Positions 1 through 10,300 of a DNA stretch of 64,000 nt are shown one piece after another. Below the pieces are notes generated by a model, which was given only the letters and a program-made list of their open reading frames with translations, searched no databases and was not told the origin of the DNA. The stretch comes from Berberis thunbergii (Eukaryota; Streptophyta; Magnoliopsida; Ranunculales; Berberidaceae): the NCBI GenBank assembly GCA_003290165.1, contig QNQO01010715.1, forward strand, positions 21,346 to 85,345. Direction: 5' to 3'. Within the stretch, counting starts at the first letter, position 1. Each line of letters begins with the position of its first letter. Both the position numbers and the translations under genes were made by a program.

Positions 1-149
1 GACGATTGAAAACTTGGATGAAAGCGGTGAAGGAGGACATTCTTGAGCTTGGATTAGGCGAGGATATGTGGGAAGACCGCATTGCTTGAAGAACCAAAAT
101 TCGTGTAGCCGACTCCAAAAGTATCGGGAATGGGCTTTGATGATGATGA
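1..149 (+). mobile_element. 3' end of an RTE-clade LINE (non-LTR retrotransposon)
   Basis: Frame 3 reads the usual C-terminal tail of plant RTE-type reverse transcriptases: a TW..AVKED..ELGL block, then R-I-A-stop-R-T-K-I-R-V-A-D, closing at the TGA at 138-140. The element ends in a (TGA)n tail (138-149), as this clade does. A TGA at 87-89 stands where the family normally has Trp, so the copy is dead. The upstream part is outside the window. The family assignment rests on remembered motif spacing; no target-site duplication can be checked because only one end is visible. Confidence 0.6.
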
Positions 150-753
150 CTCAGCCTTTTCTCCCCCATGTCAATGTGTGAAGTAGAAGTACTAATGTTT
201 TTTATTGCCAGATGCTATTGATCAGCCAAAAGAGTAATTGGGCCAGATTTTCTTGAGAAGATGCTACTTAACAGGAGGCTGGGTATCTGTTGGTAGTCTG
301 TCTTCTCACGCAATGAAGCTAAAAAGGGAATCACCAACTATCGTCTTAGTAACTAAATCCTTAAAAGGGCATCACCAACTATCTTCTTAGTAACTAAATC
401 CTTAATTGTTGTTAAAGGGACTAATGAATAAAATCATATACTTCCTTTGCATATTCTACCATTCTTTTTTCTGCATACTGTTACTGATGTTAGTGTCTTT
501 TAGCATCCACAGTTATAGCTAGTTTCATCTTGTCTTTCATTCCATTAGCAATGTTCAATAAGATGAATGACCTCAACACTGTCCCATTCATACCTCTACT
601 TTTCAATCAATCTGATCTCACTCATCTAGTTCTGGCTGTCTTACTTGACTAGGTAGCCATTAGCCTGGTTCAACTACACTATTTAATCCTTTTTATTACT
701 GGAATTTTCTAACTAGATAACCTTCTATTTCATTTGTTTTGATGGGATTTCAG
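150..753. other. probable intron upstream of the CPBP last exon
   Basis: Non-coding and AT-rich. It ends in a pyrimidine-rich stretch and an AG at 752-753 that fits a splice acceptor. A partial direct duplication (tcaccaactatc, near 330 and 370) is the only structure seen. The LINE tail at 1-149 would then sit in the same intron. Confidence 0.4.
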
Positions 754-1063
754 GTCTCCACAGGCCATACCAGCGCTATGGTTACTGTCTCTCGCTTTGT
801 CTGGGGTTAGACAGAGAAGCAAAGGCAGTCTCGCCATACCGACTGGGATACATGCAGGGATAGTAGCATCCAATTTTGTCATAAAGGGTGGTGAATTTCT
901 TACATACAAGTCCGAATATCCTCAATGGTTAACAGGCAGAAATCCATTGCAACCATTCAGTGGAGTTGTGGGTCTGGCCTTCTGCCTAATATTGGCTATA
1001 GTTCTGTATCCATGGAATTCTCGTCAGAGGAAAAGATCCTCAAGGGCTATCCGGAAAAATTGA
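754..1063 (+). CDS. CPBP-family (CAAX protease-like) membrane protein, last exon
   Basis: An open exon begins after the AG at 752-753 (phase 1) and ends at the TGA at 1061-1063, encoding about 102 residues. The conserved parts are GSLAIPTGIHAGI, then FLTY, then PFSGVVGLAF followed by a hydrophobic helix ending LYPW, as in the C-terminus of plant chloroplast-predicted CPBP intramembrane metalloprotease homologues (ABI domain, PF02517). The His in GIHAG would be the motif-3 His. No ATG is needed because this is an internal-to-terminal exon. Earlier exons carrying the EExxxR motif are not in the window, so either the gene continues to the left or this is an isolated terminal exon like the ones at 3.0 and 6.0 kb. 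The C-terminus is basic (RQRKRSSR). Family membership is fairly sure; function is not shown. Confidence 0.7.
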
Positions 1064-2055
1064 GGCAATGCTTCCCAGTTGTATAATGGATTTTTTTTCT
1101 TCTTTTTCTGGGTAAAAAGAACAGATTGCTGCGGGTTTGTCCAATTTGAAAGAGAATGCAGATCAGGATGTGTGTTTAGTGGATATACAGTTTGGTAAGA
1201 ATGGCGGTGGTTAAAGTTTGAATGTTGCTTTTTGTTGTCATTAGGAGTGTAAAGAAGGAAATGGTAGCTTGGCAGGTTGGTCTCGGTCTCACTGTTGAAA
1301 TTATAACGGGAATGGTACTAGTGCCGATTACAGGATGACCAAGAAAAAGTTTTGGAGGGGAATTGATCTCGTGGATCAACCACAACCAAGCTACCATTTA
1401 GCGGATGGAATTTCTCAAGCGACCAAGAGCTATTATGGACTTTTAGGTACTGAATACAGTTGGAGCTGCGAGGCTGGCAACTTCAGATTTTTCTTGTGAA
1501 AAGGTAAATATGTTTACAGTAGTCGATTGTATAATGTAGCTTAGCGGTTGTACCAATTGATTTTTGTTCTTTGTAGAATGTAAGAAATTGTTAGAGGACT
1601 CTAGGAAGGGAAATGGTTCTCAGAGAACTCTAGAAAGGGAAAGGGGAGGGGTGATGTACATGTAATGAAGATGTTCGCGACAGGTCCTCTCATTCATTAT
1701 ACAAGAAATGGTGCAATTTTGTATAACATCCAAAAGAAAGGTATAATCTCTCATTATTTTTGTTGTCGCAATCATTCAGACTTGAAATGTGGCAGTTTCT
1801 CACAAACTTAATGGAATTTGTTGAAATCACAAAACAAGTTTGACTTGTAAAGTGTTGTAATGATTGCCTTACAGTTGATTGTTTGATTGTCCAAAGAAGT
1901 TTTTCTTGTAAATCATCATTATTTGTTTGATTGTTTGAAGCGTCAAATGAAGTCTTCAACTAAGACTCCCTACCCCAAATGATTGAAGCTTCAAAACCTT
2001 TTTCAACTAATCAAACAATGAATCCCATATATTTGTGCCAGAATGGGTGCACACC
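1064..2055. other. 3' flank of the CPBP exon, no gene seen
   Basis: A poly(T) run near 1090 and mixed-composition sequence. One + frame stretch (about 1345-1499) stays open for some 50 codons but matches nothing I recognise. 1690-1960 is AT-rich with no coding signal. Confidence 0.4.
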
Positions 2056-2274
2056 TCACTGCTGTTCAATCTCTAACTGTTGCATATTGCCATCCTCATT
2101 TACACCGACAATGCGAGGACAAGGGTAAAGAGTGAAGTCTGGCATATCATCTCTCATGTTCCAGAAGGAAACTTCCTTTTGATCATGAGCCACGTTCAAA
2201 GCAGCTCTTTTGGCATCTGGAAAAAGTTCATGTGCACATTCTACAAAAACAACAATAACCAACATTTCCTGCAC
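2056..2274 (-). pseudogene. unidentified exon-like ORF fragment
   Basis: A 72-codon - strand frame with a protein-like composition: acidic and proline-containing, with segments such as CAHELFPDAK and DFTLYPCPRIVG. Its composition is unlike a translated AT-rich spacer. I do not recognise the family. It lies next to other isolated exons (RPSA at 3.0 kb, ERO1 at 6.0 kb), so a captured exon is one explanation and chance is another. No convincing start codon context or splice pair was settled. Confidence 0.2.
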
Positions 2275-3004
2275 TTCCTCTTACTTGGTGCATGATACTT
2301 AGTAGTTATTCGACTGTTAGTTTCTTTGCTTTTGCTTCAAAGTTGTAGCTATACAGGGGAGTGAAATATATATGGCTCTTACTGAAGGAGATGACAGGTG
2401 TGCTGGTGCTGATTGCTTACTCTCCAATGTGGTCTTGCATACTACGTAAAATTGAATACCGGCTTAGGAGGAGATCAATAAAGTTAATACTTGTTATTTA
2501 TTTATCTTTTATATTGAAAATATATTATACATTTAAGAAAAACAAATTGAAATAATGACTAGAAAGGTTTCTAGTTCTACACAAAACTCCAAGCGTTTTC
2601 AAACTTTGTGTATATTACTATGCTTCCATAGAATGTTACTACTGCATCCACTTGAAGGAATAGGGGAATAAACTTGTAATCTTAGGATAAATCGGTAATA
2701 AACAAAAATACATCTGACAGTATTTACCAAATTGATCCCAATAAACGAAAAATGAGTAGATATTTATTTGAGCTAGACAGAAACCTCCAAGTGGCTTAGA
2801 TCAGGTGTAGAATGTTAGAGGACTGCAGGAGTCGATCAGAGTCCATCAATCTATAGTTTGATATTCTGACATAAAAACAAATTGGGTAACATGTTCAAGA
2901 CAGTCACTTGAACAAGCTAATATATGCTGTGATAGTACACATGGTATGAAAACTTTCTAGCATTCCAGCTCAAACAACACCCAACAGCAAGGTTGAGAAT
3001 TTAC

Positions 3005-3264
3005 CTGATGATCTGTTCTGGGATCTGTCAAGATAAGCAAAGGTTAACTAAACGATGCTTGGAGCCGATTTGTAAATGTTCTAGGAGCGTGTCTTCCAGC
3101 AATTGGATGAGCGCCTGACTTCTGTGCAAACTTGAGCACAGCTCTCTGACCATATGGACTTGCAGACTGAACAATGATGTCTTGAGGATTCTCAATAGCA
3201 ACAATAACTCTTGCTGCCAACATCAGCTTCTCCCATGTTTTACCAAGGTTTGTGATGTAGATAC
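3005..3264 (-). pseudogene. RPSA: 40S ribosomal protein SA (uS2) isolated exon, with nonsense codon
   Basis: Read on the - strand, this 260-bp block is one internal exon of the ribosomal protein SA (p40/uS2) gene. It contains [39 protein letters not shown] and LILTDPRTDHQ. It keeps both splice signals: AG at 3266-3265 before it and GT at 3004-3003 after it, so it was copied from DNA rather than spliced RNA. A TAA at 3046-3044 replaces the Glu codon after ASFS, and one codon of the following PRLL is missing, so it cannot make a working product. Neither the preceding exon (start of the protein) nor the following one is found nearby. Identity as an SA exon is very likely; how it got here is inference. 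Confidence 0.85.
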
Positions 3265-3895
3265 CTAAACATCACAAGACAGAAAGTTTGTAACCAGATG
3301 ATAATTAAGTCTACGACTCTAATTATGTTTTACTTGTAAAGTCTTCAATTATCCAAAGTTCAGGTTCTCTATGAATTTTGAAAACTCTTGATCAAAAGTT
3401 ATAATGATAGAATATTAGGTTTCTCCTGCCGGCAATGCTACAGCAGATTTCAAATTCGAAAGCTATTTTTGTCAAATTTCAAAAAGAGAAATCTACTAAA
3501 AAAGATTGAAAATGTTTCTATTTCATCATTACATGATTCTTAACATGGCATTATATTGAAAACACAGTGTGGTGCTCTCTAAGACTACCACTACACAACC
3601 AAGTAACTTCATGCATATCCAGTTTGAGTCCTTTAACAGACACCTACTTATAAACAACCAACACTACGCATAACTCATATTAAGACAAGACGATCAAACA
3701 TTGTGAGAAACAATTTTCACAAAAAGTAAACACAAGCAAGTGAACATATATAAGAAGAATCACAAATAGCTAATATTACCCATGAAAGCAAAAATAAATC
3801 AATAATATCAAATACCCAACGTTTGGAACTCACAAAGGGATAGAAAATAAGAATGGGTTGGCAAATATCATTGGTTATTCTTTTGAAGGCATATC

Positions 3896-4055
3896 TGTCA
3901 CGATCCTAGGTCATGTAATTAATCTTCTTTTCCTAGACAGCTCGAGCTTTTAGGAGAATTGGTTGGTTCATGACAATTAATGTCACGATCCTAGGTCATG
4001 TAATTAACCTTCTCCTCCTGAACAACTCGTGTTTTGATGAGTTTGAGAATTGGTC
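3896..4055 (+). repeat. two adjacent TRIM-type LTRs
   Basis: A complete LTR-like unit of 80 bp (3896-3975) begins TGTCA and ends TGACA. After a 5-bp spacer (ATTAA) a second, 3'-diverged copy starts at 3981. Both share the core TCGAGCTTTTAGGAGAATTGG or a diverged form of it with the LTRs of the TRIM at 7848 and 15540, so they belong to the same or a sister family. No matching target duplication was seen around the pair. Confidence 0.6.
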
Positions 4056-4298
4056 CCGATCAAGCATATAAGTTGGTCAAAAGTCAGGGACACTACCCCG
4101 TATTCATTGCAAGACAGATTTACGCGACTTTAGTAAAATGACTATAACTTTTTCATTTCAAAATATTTTCAAGTTATTCAAATTGTTTTTACTTGATAAC
4201 TCAGATGCTACAATTTTCTTGTTTTGATGAGCTTGAGAATCGGACTTGATCGAGCATATATGTTGAACCAAAATAAGAGATAGTACCCTGTTTTCAGA
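4027..4298 (+). repeat. direct repeat, two diverged copies (about 4027-4110 and 4214-4298)
   Basis: Both copies carry gttttgatgag, then gagaat, then gatc.agcatat and a tail agtaccc, offset by about 187 bp. They extend from the second TRIM LTR and look like a local duplication of a repeat internal region. Confidence 0.5.
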
Positions 4299-4304
4299 TA
4301 CAAA

Positions 4305-4515
4305 GAGGGTGAGAGAGGTGATGGGATGGTAGTGGTGCATGATGGAGAAAAGAGGGAGAAATATGGCAGTGGTGGGAGGGAGAGAAGTGGCAGTGACAAG
4401 GTGGTGGTGATGATGGTGATGTCTAGTGGAGAAGAGAAGGAGGGTGGGAGGAGAAGAAGAGAAGAAAGAAGATGAAGAGAGTGGATGAGAGAAAAAATTT
4501 TAAATTTAAAATTTT
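4305..4515. repeat. purine-rich tract ending in an AT palindrome
   Basis: About 190 bp are almost all purine on the + strand (GA, GGT and GAA runs) and end at a perfect 22-bp AT-only palindrome at 4494-4515. It has no coding capacity in a plausible frame. It could be low-complexity DNA or a promoter-proximal tract. Confidence 0.4.
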
Positions 4516-4659
4516 TATTAATGGTGTGAGAGAAAAGTCGTCGTGTGAAAAATAAAGTAAGTGGTGCGGGACAAAAAAATTGCTTTAGTGGTGTGAGAGA
4601 GCATTTTGGTGGTGTGGAGCAACCGTTGCCTTATTATTAATACTTTGATGCTCCAATCC

Positions 4660-4935
4660 GAACAAATACAAAGACCTCTTCACTTTCTTATGCGTCTTCT
4701 GGCCGATCCGCTCATCTCATCTCATCTCATCTTATTGGTATTTGGTCTTTAAAAATCAAATCTATTTCGTGTGAAACCAACCTCTCGATCTGTTGTTGCT
4801 CCAATTCGTCTTCCTCTCGATCTGTTGTTGCTCCAGTTCAAGGGTTTGTTGACAAGGAGAAGGATCTGTGTTGTTCTTCGTATCTTTCTCTGCTTTTCCT
4901 CTGCGATCCTTGCTCTTCCTCTTTGATCATTAAAG
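4660..4935 (+). promoter_or_regulatory. possible CT-rich 5' leader exon (AP1 sigma or a lost gene)
   Basis: The stretch is pyrimidine-rich like plant 5' leaders, contains (CTCAT)4 at 4711-4730 and a duplicated ctcgatctgttgttgctcca block (near 4785 and 4817), and ends in AAAG followed by GTAAATT at 4936, a good donor. It could be an untranslated first exon feeding the AP1 sigma gene downstream, or the leader of the gene that supplied the ERO1 exon. Transcript data would be needed to say which. Confidence 0.3.
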
Positions 4936-6003
4936 GTAAATTATATTTCCTTGTTTTTTAATATGTTTTCAAAGATGGGATTTATATGGAGAGGGGAAGA
5001 ACTTTCAGTTCAATGAGTTCATCTCTTTCAGTTCAATGAATTCCATTTTTTATTTTGTAATGTACAAGTATTTACCACAGATCTGATCATGGGTATGTTA
5101 GAAATTTCCAGTATGGAACATTGAACATGAACAACAGTACAGAAACCATCAATAGTTGCTATTTGACATTGATCCAACCTGAAATTGATATTTTTCTCCT
5201 TTCTTCTAGTCTGGGTCATGTGCACCATAAGAAAAGAAAATGGCACAAATTTTATGGCTTGATTGTTGTTACCGGAAGACTGAAAAATACATGGTTGGGT
5301 TCAAGCCCAAAGTGAGTTGGTTGTAGTTGTAGAGGTTGTCAAACATGGAATTTGCACCTTACAGAATGGTTGATACTATTGGAAGATCTATCTTGTTGGG
5401 GAAGCTCTGATGATTTGAAGAATTTGTATTTTTGAGGATGATACAAAAAAAATAAATGATAATGCTTAGGTGTTTTGTTAAGGAGAAGCTTTTTCTTGAC
5501 TGAGGTTTGCATTTTGGATGTTGAATGACACATACTAGTGTCACGTATCCTTGGGGTTTTTCTACCCATCTTTGGATTGACACATACCAGTGTTGTTACA
5601 CAGGTGTACATTTGAGTACCAACTCCAATAGAGGATGTTCCACATCATATGTTTAGATAAAATATATTTCTCTAGGAAATTTTCAATGTTGGAAGTTCAT
5701 ATGTACTATTTAGACCCCACTGTATACGGTTACACTTACTCGTATTTCATCATTTAAATACGGATCTGTGGATAGTGATCTTGTTGCTTGCTAGAAATGT
5801 GGTTTGCAGTTTTTATCATGTTGTCATTTTGTGTCTTATACAGTTAGTATGTTTATGCTTGTCATTAGATATACATATAGTCGTATAGATGATGCATCAT
5901 TTCTTTTGTTGAGTGAAAAATTCATGAGCTATCGCTTAAGTTTCTAGCCAAGCTTTTGTAAATTGAATGAGAAAGTATTATTTTCTTGATTTGTAATATG
6001 TAG

Positions 6004-6135
6004 GATTCTTGTAAATATACTGGCACTGTGGAGGACTGCTGTTGTGATTATGAGACTGTAGACAGTCTTAATAAAGAAGTTTTGAACCCGTTGTTCCAAG
6101 AGCTTGTTAGAACTCCGTTCTTTCGATATTTCAAG
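6004..6135 (+). pseudogene. ERO1: ERO1 (ER oxidoreductin) isolated exon
   Basis: An open 132-bp (44-codon) block flanked by AG at 6002-6003 and GT at 6136-6137 encodes DSCKYTGTVEDCCCDYETVD, continuing to TPFFRYFK. This is the conserved N-terminal exon of plant ERO1 thiol oxidases, including the CxC-rich segment before the domain that oxidises PDI in the ER lumen. It has no stop or frameshift. The preceding exon (signal anchor) and the following exon (WCDCPFW segment) are not found within several kb, so I treat it as a captured or stranded exon rather than a gene. Confidence 0.8.
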
Positions 6136-7300
6136 GTATGGCATGTTTTTTTGATATCCAGTGCATTCTTTATTTAATTTGTATTCTTTGCAATTTGGTT
6201 TTTGATATAGCTCTGCTATTTTATATATAATTAGGATACCTTGAAAATTATATACCATTTGGATGTAAACATTAGAAAATTTGTATTCACTGATGAAGCT
6301 TTGACACATGGATGATATGGTATTCGACACAGATAATCTAATATCTGCGTCATAAACATTTTACAACTTGTCCCAATGGGAAAAGACTTGGGAATAATTG
6401 ATTTCTCAAAAAGCGGACAGGGAGACCTATTTTGCATTCACAGTAGTATTGAATTTATGCACATAGAATAAGTTTTAAATGGTTCAAGCTTTGGTGATCA
6501 AATATCCTAATTGCAGTTTGTTTTAAAACTTAAAAGTAACTTACAACACAGAGATCCCACAACACTTTTAAGAACAAACAGTGCAAACTTTGGACTGCCC
6601 CTGATCAGCACAATGAGACAAAGTTCTGTCTTCAGTTTCACTACAACTTTGTAAATAAGTCTCACTGGGTTTAAGGTTTAAGATTTACATTTACAGATGG
6701 GTTTAACTTCACAGTTTTCTACAACCTTTTATCACATTGTTCTATTCTCAGTTAGTTTCCCATGAGGTTTACAAGTTATTTTTTTTCAAGCTGCTATCTA
6801 TGATTTGCTATTAAACCCAAGAGCAACCTCTTGTTTGAGATGGGACAGCTATCAAAAAATTATAAAATCATTGTTGGATGGTCAATCAGTTCAACTCTTT
6901 GAATTACTGAGATGTATATTATGTTCTCTCTCCCTTGGCAGATTATATCTTCTATCATGAAAATAATTGACAGTAGTACATCCAACATCCATGAAACTAA
7001 TTAATGATATAGGGGAATATCAAAGCTGCAAGGTACCTGTAGAGGAGAGAGCAAATGTTACACCAGCATTCGAGGCAAAATTGACAGGCCTGCTGTGCTT
7101 ACTTTACGTCCTCTTAGGTGTAAAGGGAAAACCTTTGAAATCATCAGCCACCCAATAGGTCCAAAGAACAACTGCAAAAGTATTCCTCATAAGAAACTTC
7201 CTTAGCATGTGATTATCTATACAAATTCATTTCTAACTTCTAAGCCACATGAACAATTTTGAGGACCACACTGCTGCACTGTGATTCCTGGTATATTGAG
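6136..7300. other. no gene seen between the ERO1 exon and the AP1 sigma start
   Basis: AT-rich sequence with only short chance ORFs. If the leader at 4660-4935 belongs to the AP1 sigma gene, this would be intron; an AG at about 7307 just before the proposed exon 1 would serve as acceptor. Otherwise it is promoter DNA; no clear TATA box could be chosen. Confidence 0.35.
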
Positions 7301-7377
7301 TTTGCAGGGCTCAGTTATTCTAGGCAAGTGAAGGAGAGATATCTGAGCTCTTAGATTGGATCGATTGCTCATTAGCC

Positions 7378-10300
7378 ATGGTAAACAAATATCTCCACTT
7401 TTTCTATCACGTTTGAATCAATTACTATGCATTTTGAAAACCCTAATTTGGATTGAAACGATCTGCATCACTTGCGTTCAAATCTTTCATTGTTTCCATT
7501 GGTTTAATTCACGATCTATGCCCTTGAATCTTGTTAAAAGAATTATCTGTTTGGTCAAATTTGATTGTTATGATTTTCTAGTTTGTAATTCAGCTATTTT
7601 ATGCACATATGATTGATTGATCTTAACCTGTTGTAGTTATTTTATTCCTCGCTGACTGTTAATGAAGGATTCATGCATGATTATCGACTTCAATTCCCAC
7701 TACACCTCCGCTTAGCATGTTTGTGTATGTTAATTGAAGCATTACTTTTGAATCAGATGGTGAAACCCCTCTATGCCAAGGATCTAGTTACATTTTGAAA
7801 GGACGCATAATGTTTGATTTCACCATCTATTATTTTGGAGATAGAAATGTTAGGATCCTAATTAAGTGATTAACCTTCCACTTCGTGAAAACTCGGGCTT
7901 TTGAGGAGTATTGGTTGGTTCTTAACAATTGGTATCTATGCAGTTAAATCAGAAAGTGGTCGCAGTGCAGTCCAAGACCGAATTACGAATTACATTTAAT
8001 CAGTCAATTTTTTTTCGAAGTATATATTTTTAAAATTTAATTATAGTCATAGATTACAAAAATAAATAATTAATCAAAATGTTGTAAATTTATAATTATA
8101 TAACTTTACTAATCATATGCCAAACTACTTAAAAATAAACTAAAAGAAAATTGTAGATTGTTTTAATAGCCAAGCTACCAAGACAAACATTCAAAAGCAA
8201 AATAGATGTCAAACATAATAGGAAAACCAACCTACCTATCCCACGAACCCATGAAGGTAAACCGTATTACTTTGCACCAAAGATATTGTCACAGTGATGA
8301 CTTTGATTCAATCAGGGGAAGAGCAACAATGTTACAGTAGCAATTTGGATTCAAGCAAGAAAGGAACGATTAGAAGAAAAGGTATTCTATTGGAAACGAA
8401 AAAGAAAAATACAACTAATGCTCAGTCTGGACTCAGAACTGGCTTGGGATTACAAATCTCACATCACTCCTCTGTTTCTCTCTTCCCCTATTTAACTACA
8501 GAATTTGTAAATGATTTTCAAAACTCAGCCAATCAGATTTGTCCACGTGTATGTCCCATGTGAGGTTATAACAACCTGTGTGTGTGATTACATTCCTACC
8601 CCTGAATTCAAAACACAAATATTTTCAAATTTTGCGCCTTATTTCCAGTTTGGCGCCTCTTTTTCGCTCGATGTGATTTCCTATTTTGTTGCCTCTTTTC
8701 AATTCTGCGTAAATGTGACAATGCCAATCCCTTTGGAAGATATCCTTGTCCTCAAGGATTAAATTGAGGAAAAACTGCGTGAATGTGCGACCAATCCTCC
8801 CAAGTGGCGTCGGAAGGAGTGGAATTGGACCACTAGATGAGGACCTAAGTCACGGCATTGTTGTGACGAGGGATGAGACGTCGAGCCAAGATTGCGACAG
8901 GTTCCGGACGAAGGGAGCCTAAGTGATCAACCCCTGGGAGTACTGGAGATGCAATGGAGTGAGCACCTAGTTTTCGTTTCAATTGTGAGACATGGAATAC
9001 AGGGTGGATCCTGGACTGTGCAGGAAGACTGAGTTTGTAAGCTACGAAGCCCACTCGCTGCTCTATCTGATAGGGGCCATAGAACCGAGCAGAGAGCTTG
9101 AGATTGTGGCGAAATTGGATCGAGGACTGACGGTATGGTTGTAGGCGTAAATAAACCCAATCACCCACATTAAATGCACGCTCGGATCTGTGCTTGTCTG
9201 CGTAACTCTTCATACGCTCATGAGCCAGCTGAAGTTTCTCTTTAATAAGGCGCAACATGTGCTCTCTGTCCCTAAGGAAGTGCTGAACATCCGTGCTGGC
9301 AGTGGATGTTATGGGTGGAGAGCTAGCAGGGGAGCCTTATAGCCATAGAGGGCTTCAAATGGGGTGGTTTGGAGGCTGGTGTAGAACGAGGTATTATACC
9401 AAAATTCTGCCAAATAAAGCCAATTTGACCATTGACGAGGTGCATCACCAGTCATGCAAAGGATGTAGTTCTCAAGGCAGGCATTGACCCGTTCCGTTTG
9501 GCCATCGGATTGGGGATGGTAAGCCGAGTTGAGATTAAGACTGGTACCCAGTGCTGAAAAAAAGGTCCCGCCAAAATGCACTCAAGAATACTTTGTCTCG
9601 GTCGGACACAATGGATGTGGGTAAGCCATGAAGACGGTAGATGTGGCGCAAGAACAAGTCAGCAATCATGGCTGAAGTGAATGGATGTGAGAGTGCGATA
9701 AAATGACTGAACTTGGTTAGTCTGTCCACTACCACTAGGATGACTATCTGGTGCTTGGATGGCGGAAGACCTTTGATGAAATCCATCGAAATATGTTGTC
9801 AGGCGTGTTCCGGAATTGGTAGAGGTTGGAGAAGGCCACCATAGGTAGAGTTATCAGTTTTATTACGCTGGCAAGTGTCACATTCGGAGACAAAAGACAG
9901 TACATCCTGCTGCATTCTAGGCCAATAAAAGTATTGATGAAGCCGCTTATATGTTGTGTTGATGCCTGAGTGTCCCCCAAGGCCGAGATGTGGAGTGCAT
10001 TGAGGAGTTGCTGCCGAAGGGGGCCAGTAGAACCGATACATATCTGCTGATGCCTATTCAAAATACTGTGATGCAGTGAAAAGGGAGGCCTGGAATCATG
10101 GCAGATGAGCAACTGCTGCAGTAGTGGTTGCATGAACTGATCTTGGACATATGAAGACTCAACTTCAGTATGCCAAGTGGGAGTAATTGTTGACAAGGCG
10201 AGCACCTGACCCATGTTATCTGTACAGCGGGATAGTGCGTCCGCGACTTTGTTATCCACTCGTTTGTAACAAATCTCATAATCGAAGCCAAGGAGCTTAG

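Noticed and set aside
1345..1499. Open + strand stretch after the CPBP stop
   Set aside because: About 50 codons only, no homology recognised; more likely 3' UTR.
4711..4730. (CTCAT)4 as a possible regulatory array
   Set aside because: Short simple repeat; nothing links it to a known binding site.
6231..6437. - strand frames around 5944-6437
   Set aside because: Antisense to or beside the ERO1 exon, AT-rich composition, no recognisable protein features.
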